DNA of 64,000 nucleotides from Bacteroidia bacterium. Its GTDB lineage: Bacteria > Bacteroidota > Bacteroidia > Flavobacteriales > Flavobacteriaceae. The stretch spans positions 186,001 through 250,000 of the forward strand of contig JAUIFO010000003.1 in assembly GCA_030430385.1 (NCBI GenBank), written 5' to 3'. The notes under the pieces are model-generated. The model did not search any database and was not told where the DNA came from. It saw nothing but the letters and a program-made list of their open reading frames with translations. A program made the translations under genes and the position numbers. Of the stretch, positions 41,754 through 50,852 are shown one piece after another; position 1 is the stretch's first letter; each line of letters opens with the position of its first letter.

Positions 41754-42233
41754 CTACAGTTTTGATAAATAATGTTTTATGCCTTGTTCATCCAAACTCA
41801 CCCAATCCCAACCTTTATAAATAGCAGCACCTTTCTTTTTATAGAACGAAATAGCAGACTCATTCCAGTCTAGAACAACCCAAGTCACACGCTTTGCACC
41901 TAATTGATTCCCATATTTTACGACTTCATCTAAAAGTGCTGTTCCTAAACCTGTTCCTCTTAAGCGTTCTGTAACAATAAGGTCTTCAAGATGTAATACT
42001 AGACCACTCCATGTTGAAAATCGCTTATAGGTTAAAGCAATCCCTTCTACTTTTCCGTTTACTTCAGCAACAAAGCAATGAAACTCAGGTTGCGATGAAA
42101 ACCCATAATTGATTAAATCGTCGACACAAATCTTAACGGCATCTGGTTCTTTTTCATAAACAGCCAACTCGACTATAAGCTCGTGAACTCGAGACATATC
42201 GTTTACAGTAGCTGGTCTAATAGAAAATTGCAT
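41754..42233 (-). CDS. GNAT N-acetyltransferase
   Basis: 159 residues. FSIRPATVNDMSRVHELIVELAVYE and VLHLEDLIVTERLRGTGLGTALL (acetyl-CoA R/QxxGxG/A loop), then AKRVTWVVLDWNESAISFYKKKGA. Similar to diamine/thialysine acetyltransferase-type proteins (SAT-like), substrate unproven. The gene directly abuts lysC (no gap) and reads first in the operon GNAT-lysC-olsF. Confidence 0.88.
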   Translation of the reverse strand: MQFSIRPATVNDMSRVHELIVELAVYEKEPDAVKICVDDLINYGFSSQPEFHCFVAEVNGKVEGIALTYKRFSTWSGLVLHLEDLIVTERLRGTGLGTALLDEVVKYGNQLGAKRVTWVVLDWNESAISFYKKKGAAIYKGWDWVSLDEQGIKHYLSKL

Positions 42234-42323
42234 TGGTAAATTGTTTCCGTAAAGATAGGCTAAAAGTTGATTACAGAAAATATTAAAAGCCCAACGAAAA
42301 CGATGTAGTTTCCTAAAAAATAC

Positions 42324-42331
42324 GATATTTG
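42324..42331 (+). promoter_or_regulatory. Probable -7 box of fbp
   Basis: GATATTTG, one mismatch to TAnnTTTG, 23 bases before the fbp ATG. Confidence 0.4.
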
Positions 42332-42354
42332 TAGAAACTAATCACTTAGCATAA

Positions 42355-43359
42355 ATGTCTCAAAAAAATCAAACTCTTGGTGAATTCATCATTGAAAATC
42401 AATCTGCATTTAAATATACTTCAGGCGAACTTTCAAGACTTATTAATTCGATTCGTTTAGCAGCAAAAGTCGTAAATCACGAAGTTAACAAAGCTGGTTT
42501 AGTTGATATTATTGGAACTGCAGGTGATACAAATATTCAGGGTGAAGATCAGCAAAAACTTGATGTTTATGCCAATAACAAGTTCATCCAAACAATGACT
42601 AAAAGAAACATTGTTTGTGGTATTGCTAGTGAAGAAGAAGACGATTTTATTTCAATCAACAGTCAAGATGAAAATCATCAAAACAAATACATTGTTCTTA
42701 TTGATCCGTTAGATGGTTCTTCAAACATCGATGTTAACGTTTCCGTAGGAACTATCTTTTCGATTTATAGACGTGTAACTCCTGTGGGAACTCCAGTAAC
42801 TATTGATGATTTCCTTCAGAAAGGAAACCAACAAGTTGCTGCTGGTTATATTATTTATGGGACTTCAACTATGATTGTTTACACTACTGGAGATGGTGTT
42901 AATGGTTTTACGTTGAATCCTGCAATAGGCACATTTTATTTGTCGCATCCAGACATGCAATTCCCAGAGGATGGTAAAATATATTCTGTAAACGAAGGCA
43001 ATTACATTCACTTTCCGCAAGGCATTAAAAACTACATTAAGTATTGCCAGATGGAAGAAGGTGACAGACCTTACACAAGCAGGTACATTGGTTCTTTAGT
43101 ATCTGATTTTCATAGAAATATGATAAAAGGCGGAATTTATATGTATCCTAAAAGCTCTAAAGCGAGTAATGGTAAATTACGATTATTGTACGAATGTAAT
43201 CCAATGGCGTTTTTAGCTGAACAAGCTAATGGAAAAGCGAGTGATGGTTTCAACAGAATTATGGATATTGAACCAACCGAATTACACCAACGTGTTCCTT
43301 TTATCTGCGGAAGCAAAAACATGGTAGAAAAAGCTGAAGAGTTTATGCGTAATGCATAA
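42355..43359 (+). CDS. fbp: Fructose-1,6-bisphosphatase, class I
   Basis: 334 residues. Fructose 1,6-bisphosphate to fructose 6-phosphate in gluconeogenesis. Metal-binding [10 protein letters not shown] and [26 protein letters not shown], substrate-site [23 protein letters not shown]. Full length. Single gene with a REP-containing terminator downstream. Confidence 0.96.
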   Translation: MSQKNQTLGEFIIENQSAFKYTSGELSRLINSIRLAAKVVNHEVNKAGLVDIIGTAGDTNIQGEDQQKLDVYANNKFIQTMTKRNIVCGIASEEEDDFISINSQDENHQNKYIVLIDPLDGSSNIDVNVSVGTIFSIYRRVTPVGTPVTIDDFLQKGNQQVAAGYIIYGTSTMIVYTTGDGVNGFTLNPAIGTFYLSHPDMQFPEDGKIYSVNEGNYIHFPQGIKNYIKYCQMEEGDRPYTSRYIGSLVSDFHRNMIKGGIYMYPKSSKASNGKLRLLYECNPMAFLAEQANGKASDGFNRIMDIEPTELHQRVPFICGSKNMVEKAEEFMRNA

Positions 43360-43363
43360 AAAA

Positions 43364-43407
43364 AACGGATTTGGTCACTGAGGCTCTCGAAGTGCAAATC
43401 CGCTTTT
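43364..43407 (+). terminator. Terminator of fbp with a REP element as loop
   Basis: Stem CGGATTTG / CAAATCCG (43366-43373, 43395-43402) and T-rich tail. The 21-base loop is a REP-type sequence containing GTCACTGAGGCTCTCGAAGTG. Confidence 0.7.
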
Positions 43408-43429
43408 ATAAATTAAAAGAATCGTTTCC

Positions 43430-43861
43430 TTACTGATTCATTTTTTTCATTTTTTCAATAAAATCATCTAAATCAACTTCATAATGCACTAGGCTTAATG
43501 CTTTATCTGTGATGTATTTTACATTGTCAGGATTAAAACCTAAACCAATACATAATTTCTCTAATAATCGTACTTGGTCTTCGCCTTCAATATGATCAGC
43601 CCAAACCATTCTGGCCAAATCATATAAACGCTCTAATCTATGGTCGTATGATAATGGAGGATTAATAGGATGTGTTTGATAATCCTTTAAAATCGTTTGA
43701 TAATCTTCATCTGTAATATCTAAACGTGTAGCAAGACGATCTAAAAATGTTCTTTCTGCTTCATTGATAATTCCATCGCTCATAGCAACTCTAACAATCG
43801 CTGCGAAGTGGTCTTGATTACGTTTTTTAAATCCGCTTTCGAATAAATCTGAAAATGACAT
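43430..43861 (-). CDS. TerB-like tellurite-resistance-family protein
   Basis: 143 residues, all helical. HFAAIVRVAMSDGIINEAERTFLDRLATRLDI is the TerB-fold signature with an acidic metal site (Asp..Glu..E), followed by LYDLARMVWADHIEGEDQVRLLEKLCIGLGF. Cytoplasmic. A general role in metal or stress sensing is assumed for the family; no other ter genes are nearby. Divergent from mfd (98 bp). Confidence 0.82.
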   Translation of the reverse strand: MSFSDLFESGFKKRNQDHFAAIVRVAMSDGIINEAERTFLDRLATRLDITDEDYQTILKDYQTHPINPPLSYDHRLERLYDLARMVWADHIEGEDQVRLLEKLCIGLGFNPDNVKYITDKALSLVHYEVDLDDFIEKMKKMNQ

Positions 43862-43935
43862 ATGTGTTTTTTTAAAGTGGCTACAAAGATAGTTTTATTA
43901 ATACATTTTAACAATATACCAATACACAAAAATTT

Positions 43936-43943
43936 TATATTTG
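43936..43943 (+). promoter_or_regulatory. -7 box of mfd
   Basis: TATATTTG, exact TAnnTTTG, 16 bases before the mfd start. Confidence 0.55.
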
Positions 43944-43959
43944 TATAAAATAAAACGTC

Positions 43960-46900
43960 TTGAGTAAATCCCTTCTCTCGCAAACGTATGCACAGGCTTT
44001 GCAACTGCAAAATCTAGAAACTGCTATTGCCCAAACTTCCGATTCTAAACAAGATAAACCTAAAGCTAGGCTGCATTTAAAAGGACTTGTTGGATCTTCA
44101 TTTTCACTGGTTATTTCTGAATTTTTTAAAACTGCTGAACGCCCTTTTTTATTAGTGTTCAATGATAAAGAAGAAGCTGCATTTTATTTGAACGATCTTG
44201 AAATTTTATTGAATGATAAAGACGTCCTTTTCTATCCTGGCAGTTACAGACGACCTTACCAAATTGAAGAGACAGACAATGCGAACGTGTTACTTAGAGC
44301 TGAAGTTTTAAACCGCATCAACTCAAGAAAAAAACCAGCTGTTATTGTCACATATCCTGATGCTCTTTTTGAAAAGGTAGTCACTAGACGAGAACTTGAA
44401 CGTAATACGTTAAAGATTAGTGTTGGTGATGAACTTTCAATAGATTTTGTAAATGAAGTGCTATTTGAATACAAATTCAAACGTGTTGATTTTGTCACAG
44501 AGCCTGGTGAGTTTTCAGTGCGTGGTGGTATTGTAGATGTGTTTTCATTTTCACATGACGAACCTTATCGTATTGAATTTTTTGGAGACGAAGTCGATAG
44601 CATCAGAACCTTTGATGTAGAAACACAGCTTTCCACAGATCAAATCAAAAAAATTGGAATTATTCCAAATGTTGCAAATAAATTTCTTGAAGAAAGCAGA
44701 CAAAGTTTCCTCAAATACATTGCTCAAAAAACTATTGTCTTTACTAAAAATACAGACCTGCTGTTTTCTAGAATTGATGAGTTCTTCGGAAAGGCAGAAG
44801 ACACTTTTAAGACCTTGTCTTCAGAATTGAAACACTCAAAACCTGATGAACTTTTTTGTAATTCAACCTTATTGAAGCAACAGTTGCTAGAGTTTAACTT
44901 AATTGAATTTGGCACAAATGCTTATTTCGGTCATTCAGAGTGTCACACTGAACACAGTAGAAGTGCTAGTGAAAAATTAATGGTGTCTGAAATTGAATTC
45001 AACACCACACCACAACCATCGTTCAACAAACAATTCAATATTTTAATTGAAAACCTAAACGAATACCACCATAAAGGTTACACCAATTACATAGCTTGTG
45101 TAAGTGAGCAACAAGCTAAACGTTTTCACGATATTTTTGAAGATGTTGAAGAAGAAGTACACTATAAAACCATCGTACTTTCCTTATATCAAGGGTTTAT
45201 TGATCATGACCAAAAAATCACCTGCTATACAGATCATCAAATATTTGAACGCTATCATAAATTTCATCTTAAAAATGGCTATGCAAAAAAACAAGCCATT
45301 ACGCTTAAAGAGCTGACCAATTTAGACATTGGTGATTATGTAACACATATTGATCATGGTATTGGAAAATTTGGAGGATTACAAAAAATTGAGGTTGAAG
45401 GCAAAAAGCAAGAAGCCATTAAATTGGTTTATGGCGAACGAGATGTCTTGTATTTAAGCATTCACTCATTACACAAAATCACCAAGTTCAATGGTAAGGA
45501 TGGTAAACCTCCTAAAGTGTACAAATTAGGAAGTAAAGCTTGGAAAACCCTCAAACAAAAGACCAAATCTAGAGTTAAGGAAATTGCGTTTAACCTTATT
45601 AAGGTCTATGCCAAACGAAAATTAAAAAAAGGGTTTCAATACAAACCCGATAGTTACTTACAACATGAATTAGAAGCCTCTTTTATTTATGAAGATACGC
45701 CAGATCAAATGTCTTCAACTGCAGATATAAAAGCAGATATGGAAAGTGAACGTCCTATGGATCGTTTAGTTTGTGGTGATGTTGGCTTCGGAAAAACAGA
45801 AGTTGCCATTCGTGCAGCGTTTAAAGCAGTAGATAATGGAAAACAAGTTGCTGTACTTGTTCCAACAACTATTTTGGCTTACCAACACAATAAGACTTTC
45901 ACAGAGCGACTGAAAGATTTTCCTGTGACCGTAGATTATCTTAATCGTTTCAGAACAGCAAAAGAAAAACGGATCACCTTAGAGAAACTCGAAAAAGGAC
46001 ATGTCGACATTATTATTGGAACGCATCAGTTAGTCAATAAAAACGTAAAATTTAAAGACCTTGGTTTACTTATTGTTGATGAAGAGCAAAAATTTGGAGT
46101 GGCTGTCAAAGACAAACTCAAAACTCTAAAAGAAAATGTTGACGTGTTAACTTTAACCGCAACACCAATTCCGAGAACGCTTCAGTTTAGTTTGATGGCA
46201 GCACGTGATTTATCGGTAATCACAACACCTCCTCCAAACAGATATCCTATTGAAAGTCATGTTATTCGATTTAATGAAGAAACCATTAGAGATGCCGTGA
46301 CTTATGAGATTCAACGTGGCGGACAAGTCTTCTTTATCCACAACAGAATTGAAAACATCAAAGAAGTTGCTGGGATGATTCAACGTCTTGTTCCTGATGC
46401 AAAAATTGCTATTGGTCATGGTCAAATGGAAGGGAAAAAGCTTGAAAAACTAATGCTCGCCTTTATGAATGGTGAATTTGATGTTTTGGTAAGCACAACA
46501 ATTGTTGAAAGCGGATTAGACGTTCCAAATGCCAATACCATATTTATCAATAATGCTAATAATTTTGGATTAAGCGACTTACATCAAATGCGTGGTCGTG
46601 TTGGTCGAAGCAATAAAAAAGCCTTTTGTTATTTCATCACACCTGACTATTCTGCGATGACCAACGATGCTAGAAAACGTATTACGGCTTTAGAACAATT
46701 TACTGAGTTAGGAAGTGGTTTTAATATCGCTATGAAAGATTTAGAAATTCGTGGCGCTGGTGATCTTCTTGGTGGTGAACAAAGCGGATTTATTAATGAC
46801 ATTGGTTTTGATACCTATCAAAAAATACTAAATGAAGCCATTGAAGAACTTAAAGAAAATGAATTTAAGGATTTGTATAAAGATGATGGTAAACCAAAGG

Positions 46901-47370
46901 AGTATGTAAAGGACATCACTATTGATACTGATTTTGAGCTCTTATTTCCAGACGATTATGTGAATAGTATTACAGAGCGTTTAAATCTTTATACTACACT
47001 AAATACACTTAAAACCGAAAGCCAATTACAACAGTTTGAAACTGAGATCATCGATCGTTTTGGAGAACTTCCAACTCAAGTTATTGATTTGTTTGATAGT
47101 GTTCGAATTAAATGGATTGCTACGAAAATTGGTCTGGAAAAAGTTATTATGAAACGTGGAAAGCTTATTGGTTACTTTATCAATGACCAACAAAGTGCTT
47201 TTTATCAAAGTAACGGATTTACAAAAGTGCTTCAGTTTGTACAAACGCATCCTAAAGCTTGTAAAATGAAAGAAAAACAAACACGTAATGGTTTACGATT
47301 ATTACTTACTTTTGAAAATATAACCTCAGTGAAAGCTGCTTTACATGTTTTAAAACCTATTTTGGAATAA
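43960..47370 (+). CDS. mfd: Transcription-repair coupling factor
   Basis: 1136 residues from TTG 43960 (MSKSLLSQTYAQALQ). Removes stalled RNA polymerase and recruits UvrA. UvrB-homology N-terminus (LLVFNDKEEAAFYLNDLE, FYPGSYRRPYQ), RNA-polymerase interaction domain (IGDYVTHIDHGIGKFGGLQ), SF2 motor with Walker A VCGDVGFGKTEVA, DEEQ box, TLTATPIPRTL and QMRGRVGRSNKK, and the C-terminal TRCF domain (about 1000-1100). No ATG is available; the TTG follows a good -7 box. Odd: about residues 324-336 (HSECHTEHSRSASE) are encoded by a REP-like repeat (44929-44965). Confidence 0.94.
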   Translation: MSKSLLSQTYAQALQLQNLETAIAQTSDSKQDKPKARLHLKGLVGSSFSLVISEFFKTAERPFLLVFNDKEEAAFYLNDLEILLNDKDVLFYPGSYRRPYQIEETDNANVLLRAEVLNRINSRKKPAVIVTYPDALFEKVVTRRELERNTLKISVGDELSIDFVNEVLFEYKFKRVDFVTEPGEFSVRGGIVDVFSFSHDEPYRIEFFGDEVDSIRTFDVETQLSTDQIKKIGIIPNVANKFLEESRQSFLKYIAQKTIVFTKNTDLLFSRIDEFFGKAEDTFKTLSSELKHSKPDELFCNSTLLKQQLLEFNLIEFGTNAYFGHSECHTEHSRSASEKLMVSEIEFNTTPQPSFNKQFNILIENLNEYHHKGYTNYIACVSEQQAKRFHDIFEDVEEEVHYKTIVLSLYQGFIDHDQKITCYTDHQIFERYHKFHLKNGYAKKQAITLKELTNLDIGDYVTHIDHGIGKFGGLQKIEVEGKKQEAIKLVYGERDVLYLSIHSLHKITKFNGKDGKPPKVYKLGSKAWKTLKQKTKSRVKEIAFNLIKVYAKRKLKKGFQYKPDSYLQHELEASFIYEDTPDQMSSTADIKADMESERPMDRLVCGDVGFGKTEVAIRAAFKAVDNGKQVAVLVPTTILAYQHNKTFTERLKDFPVTVDYLNRFRTAKEKRITLEKLEKGHVDIIIGTHQLVNKNVKFKDLGLLIVDEEQKFGVAVKDKLKTLKENVDVLTLTATPIPRTLQFSLMAARDLSVITTPPPNRYPIESHVIRFNEETIRDAVTYEIQRGGQVFFIHNRIENIKEVAGMIQRLVPDAKIAIGHGQMEGKKLEKLMLAFMNGEFDVLVSTTIVESGLDVPNANTIFINNANNFGLSDLHQMRGRVGRSNKKAFCYFITPDYSAMTNDARKRITALEQFTELGSGFNIAMKDLEIRGAGDLLGGEQSGFINDIGFDTYQKILNEAIEELKENEFKDLYKDDGKPKEYVKDITIDTDFELLFPDDYVNSITERLNLYTTLNTLKTESQLQQFETEIIDRFGELPTQVIDLFDSVRIKWIATKIGLEKVIMKRGKLIGYFINDQQSAFYQSNGFTKVLQFVQTHPKACKMKEKQTRNGLRLLLTFENITSVKAALHVLKPILE
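44929..44965 (+). repeat. REP-like repeat inside mfd
   Basis: Contains GGTCATTCAGAGTGTCACAC followed by TGAACACAGTAGAAGTG, resembling the flavobacterial GTCATTC..AGTGTCA/CTGAACGCAGTCGAAGTG repeat. It is read in frame in a probable surface loop. Confidence 0.55.
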
Positions 47371-47389
47371 AATTTGAAATACAAAATCT

Positions 47390-47438
47390 GTCATTCTGAA
47401 GCCATCATTTATCAATGAAAACTTTAGATTCCTCAAAC
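47390..47438. repeat. Decayed REP-like element after mfd
   Basis: TGTCATTCTGAA at the left and AGATTCCTCAAA at the right recall the two ends of the GTCATTCTGA...GAATCTC family; the interior is diverged. Confidence 0.4.
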
Positions 47439-47480
47439 TAAAACCAATGGTTTAAAATAACATCTTAGAAAATAAAACTT

Positions 47481-48794
47481 ATGAAATATTTAGTACTCTT
47501 AGTAACGCTCATGTCTTTAAACGCGCAAGCACAACACAGTATTAGTGGAACCTTATCACCTGCTTCAGAATACAGCTATGCCTTTTTATATCATGCGACA
47601 CCGACCTCATCAGATTATGTAGATCGTGCCGAGTTAGATGCTAATGGTCAGTTTACTATTCCCTTAGATTCTACTGTAGCGCCTGGTATTTACAAAATAG
47701 TTTATGCCTTACCTCCTGAAGACAATAATTTCGACCTTATCTATAACGGAAAAGAAAATATTTCTTTAACCTTCAGTCCAGATAAAGGCTTAGCATTTAC
47801 AGATAGTAATGAAAACAAACTGTGGTCTTCTTATTCGCATAGTATGGATATGATCAACCAAACCATTAGTAACTATTACGCTCAAGAAAGCAATGATAAA
47901 AAAGGCTATAAAGACATTATCAAAACTCTGAAAGACACGCAGGCTGCTTTTGATGAAGCGTCGACTGGAACTTTAGCGGAAACCTTTATCAAAAGTAATA
48001 CGCCTTATATTCCTAAAGACTATGAAGACCTGTCTACTTATTCTGCAAACTTAAAACGCACCTTTTTAGACCATGTCGATTTTAATAATCACTTGCTTCA
48101 AAGCTCAGATTTTATAATAGATCGTGTTTTAGCGTTTATCTTCGGAATGTCTGCCAATACATCTAATGATGTGTATAAAAAAGATGTTGATACCGTTATG
48201 TCAAAAATTGGTGAAGGAGAACTTGTGCTTAAAACAATGCTTATGCAAATGATCTGGAGTCGATTTAAGAATATGGACAATCCAGAAGTTGCGAATTACA
48301 TTTCTGATGCCTACCTAATGGATCTTAGTAAAGCTACAAATTTTGATGCCTTAACTGAACAGCTCGTAGCCTACAAGAATAATGCTATTGGTAATAAAGC
48401 GCAAAACTTTGAATTTGCATACAATGACAATGGGAAAACTATCAATACAACCCTTCATGATATTGCAGTTTCTGACCAATACCTTGTGGTATTTTGGAGC
48501 AGTAGCTGTGGTCATTGTCTTGATGAATTACCAAAACTAAAATCACTTATGGCTTCGCATCAAGAGGTAAAAGTGATTGCTATCGGACTTGAAGATGGTG
48601 CTGATGAATGGCAAAAATTAGTTGGTGATTATCCTGATTTTATTCACGTGCTAGGCTTAGGGAAATGGGACAACCCAATTTCAAATGCATATGATGTAAG
48701 CAGCACGCCTACTTTGGTGCTTTTAGATAAGGATAAGACCATCACAGCTAAACCTTACGATGTTGAAGCTTTGAAAAATATCTTGAACAACTAA
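47481..48794 (+). CDS. Secreted TlpA-like thiol-disulfide oxidoreductase
   Basis: 437 residues. Signal peptide 1-17 (LNAQAQ). N-terminal DUF4369-like beta region (HSISGTLSPASEYSYAFLYHA, about 18-115), a helical middle, and a C-terminal thioredoxin fold (about 305-437) with the active site FWSSSCGHCLDELPKL (CxxC) and cis-Pro segment VSSTPTLVLLD. Likely periplasmic thiol reductant, for example in cytochrome or protein-disulfide maintenance. Monocistronic. Confidence 0.85.
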   Translation: MKYLVLLVTLMSLNAQAQHSISGTLSPASEYSYAFLYHATPTSSDYVDRAELDANGQFTIPLDSTVAPGIYKIVYALPPEDNNFDLIYNGKENISLTFSPDKGLAFTDSNENKLWSSYSHSMDMINQTISNYYAQESNDKKGYKDIIKTLKDTQAAFDEASTGTLAETFIKSNTPYIPKDYEDLSTYSANLKRTFLDHVDFNNHLLQSSDFIIDRVLAFIFGMSANTSNDVYKKDVDTVMSKIGEGELVLKTMLMQMIWSRFKNMDNPEVANYISDAYLMDLSKATNFDALTEQLVAYKNNAIGNKAQNFEFAYNDNGKTINTTLHDIAVSDQYLVVFWSSSCGHCLDELPKLKSLMASHQEVKVIAIGLEDGADEWQKLVGDYPDFIHVLGLGKWDNPISNAYDVSSTPTLVLLDKDKTITAKPYDVEALKNILNN

Positions 48795-48825
48795 ACTATT
48801 TAACCATCTCATTCAATTGAAATCG

Positions 48826-48926
48826 AGGACTTTTTAATTTATTAGATTTCTCGGCAAGCTCGAAATGACATCCTTTTAAAAATATAATAGCCTTGTCATT
48901 CCGACTGAAACGGAGGAATCTCTATG
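48826..48926. repeat. Pair of inverted REP-like elements
   Basis: GATTTCTCGGCAAGCTCGAA ending in ATGACA (48845-48873) and, inverted, TTGTCATTCCGACTGAAACG ending GGAATCTCT (48894-48923). Together they form the head-to-head arrangement typical of paired REP sequences. Confidence 0.65.
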
Positions 48927-48945
48927 TATTTCTTAAGAACCAATA

Positions 48946-48975
48946 AAAAAAGCGCAACATGATGTTGCGCTTTTT
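48946..48975. terminator. Bidirectional terminator
   Basis: Stem AAAAAGCGCAACA / TGTTGCGCTTTTT with a 3-4 base loop between the convergent 47481 and 49077 genes. Confidence 0.8.
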
Positions 48976-48986
48976 GTTTAATAAAT

Positions 48987-49070
48987 GTCATCCTGAACTT
49001 GATTCAGGATCTTATCATAATGAATTCCGCATCACACTTCAACGTCGCTTAGTGAGACAGTACGGAATGA
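48987..49070. repeat. Two further REP-like elements
   Basis: GTCATCCTGAACTTGATTCA then GGATCT (48988-49013), and CACTTCAACGTCGCTTAGTG then AGACA (49035-49058). The second is bracketed by ATTCCG / CGGAAT inverted arms. Confidence 0.55.
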
Positions 49071-49076
49071 TAATAC

Positions 49077-49574
49077 TTAATCCATATGCGGAATACGTAA
49101 TACTTGTCCAGGATAAATTTTATCAGGATCAGTTAACATAGGCTTATTAGCTTCAAAGATAACTGGGTATTTCATTGCATTACCATAATAATGTTTTGCA
49201 ATCTTACCAAGTGTATCACCACTAACAACAGTATGAAATTGTGCTTCAGGCTCTACATGCTCTACAGTCATTTGGTCATCAACAGATGCAATACCAGCAG
49301 TATTACCAATAACTAATACAACCTTTTCTTTAGTAGCTTGATCATAAGCCATTCCAGAAACTCTAGCCATATCATCATCAATGAATACATTAAGATTCTC
49401 TACTTGTAATTGTAAATCGTTAATTGTTTCTTCTAAATTTCTTGCTGCTGCTTCTTCAGCTCTTAACTCTGCAGCATCTGCTTTTGCTTTTGCTTCTGCA
49501 GCTTCTTCTTCAGTAGTTTTTCCAATTCCAAAAACTTTTGCGCCTGCATTTTTAATAAAGGTAAATAGTCCCAT
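49077..49574 (-). CDS. BON/LysM protein (YgaU/Kbp-like)
   Basis: 165 residues. A short N-terminal segment (FTFIKNAGAKVFGIG) and an Ala/Glu-rich coiled region (about 18-45) are followed by a BON-like domain (about 48-105: NLNVFIDDDMARVSGMAYDQ) and a C-terminal LysM domain (about 112-163: HTVVSGDTLGKIAKHYYG, then YPGQVLRIP). The same layout as E. coli Kbp/YgaU, a cytosolic potassium-binding protein. No signal peptide. Start ATG 49574. Confidence 0.87.
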   Translation of the reverse strand: MGLFTFIKNAGAKVFGIGKTTEEEAAEAKAKADAAELRAEEAAARNLEETINDLQLQVENLNVFIDDDMARVSGMAYDQATKEKVVLVIGNTAGIASVDDQMTVEHVEPEAQFHTVVSGDTLGKIAKHYYGNAMKYPVIFEANKPMLTDPDKIYPGQVLRIPHMD

Positions 49575-49698
49575 AATGTGATTTCGATTTTTTAGTGTTA
49601 ATATGCATTGTAAAGTTGGCGATTTTCTTTCAGAATAAAAAGAAATACCTCAACCAATAATTTAGACCCTTATTTTACAAAAAGGTCACAAAAAGAAA

Positions 49699-49727
49699 AC
49701 GTCCACTCTTTGGGAAGAAGTGGACGC
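49699..49727 (-). terminator. Terminator of the lipoprotein gene 49772-50728
   Basis: Stem CGTCCACT / AGTGGACG (49700-49707, 49719-49726), then TTTTCTTTTTG on the minus strand. Confidence 0.75.
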
Positions 49728-49771
49728 TTCTGGAAACTAAATAACCAACCAAAATTTAGCTTCTCATATCG

Positions 49772-50728
49772 TTAAGAATCTCTTGTATTCTCTCTAGGAT
49801 TATCTTTTTTATCTGTTTTTTGTTTACGCTTCTTAGGCTTATTTGAGCCTTCAATTTTTCTACCTTCTGCATCAGTCTCTCTCAAGAATTGAATGTAACC
49901 TCTTCCTGTAAACTCATATATCGTTTCAGATGAAGGATGGTATAGCTCAATCCTTTGATCATTAATAACGCTCAATTCAAAGAATTCATTGTCGAAGAAA
50001 TCATAATCTAATGTTAATGTTTTTAAATACATATTATTACTAATATCACCTACACCATAAACACCTGTATAATCCCAATAAATATTATCTGGAACACCTA
50101 TATTGACATCTTGCGAGCTTCTAAATGTAGAATCATTTCCTCCAGCTAAAAACTGTAGATAGTTTTCTTCATCAAATTCATTTAACATACCCATTTCACT
50201 AGTATAGGTTTTTTCCCAAGCCTCATATTCCTGTAGGAAATAATGAATGTTATCATAAAACACAAAGTCGTAATCAAAAGTACTTCTCTGGTATCCATGT
50301 AAGAAATACGATGTGTCATTATATGGATTATATAATTCTATAGTATTACCATCAATCTGATACACATCAAAAGTTTGGTAACCATCAATATCGTGGTATA
50401 CATCTAATATCATATTGTAAGCATCATACGTTCCAACATCAATTCCAAATCCGCCTCCAGAACTTCCTAAACCTACAAGATTATTATTCGCATAAACCAA
50501 ACCGTTTCTAAAAGAAAGCGTAAATGCAATTTGTAAAAATGGTGTTTCACCAGGACCTAAGGTCTGATTAATATCTACATACCATAATTCGTAAGAACCC
50601 AATAACTGATTTAAACTAATACCAGATGGCTGATTATTAAAATCGTTAACGATCACCTCTTCGGTATAACAAGATGTAAAAAGTGTAGCACTTAAAACAA
50701 AGCCTAAAAGTATTTTTAATGTTTTCAT
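49772..50728 (-). CDS. Lipoprotein of unknown function, Bacteroidota-specific
   Basis: 318 residues. Lipoprotein signal with lipobox LFTSC at about 16-20. A beta-rich body has many aromatic residues (SYELWYVDIN, FGIDVGTYDAYNMILDVYHDI, YFLHGYQRSTFDYDFVFYDNIHYFLQEYEAWEK) and a basic tail (KPKKRKQKTDKKDNPR). No catalytic motif. Relatives have, to my recollection, been named nicotinic acid mononucleotide adenyltransferase; that label is not supported because no nucleotidyltransferase HxGH or similar motif is present. Divergent from gpsA. Confidence 0.75.
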   Translation of the reverse strand: MKTLKILLGFVLSATLFTSCYTEEVIVNDFNNQPSGISLNQLLGSYELWYVDINQTLGPGETPFLQIAFTLSFRNGLVYANNNLVGLGSSGGGFGIDVGTYDAYNMILDVYHDIDGYQTFDVYQIDGNTIELYNPYNDTSYFLHGYQRSTFDYDFVFYDNIHYFLQEYEAWEKTYTSEMGMLNEFDEENYLQFLAGGNDSTFRSSQDVNIGVPDNIYWDYTGVYGVGDISNNMYLKTLTLDYDFFDNEFFELSVINDQRIELYHPSSETIYEFTGRGYIQFLRETDAEGRKIEGSNKPKKRKQKTDKKDNPRENTRDS

Positions 50729-50818
50729 AATGTTTAGTATTTCGGGTTACTATAACAATCAAGTTTCAAAACGTATGCCAAACTTTAGTTGAACACTTTA
50801 AGTATGCTTAAGATTATG

Positions 50819-50826
50819 TATTTTTG
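50819..50826 (+). promoter_or_regulatory. -7 box of gpsA
   Basis: TATTTTTG with TTTA about 18 bases upstream as a -33 candidate; 26 bases before the ATG. Confidence 0.5.
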
Positions 50827-50852
50827 AAAAACACAAAATTGATCATCCATTT

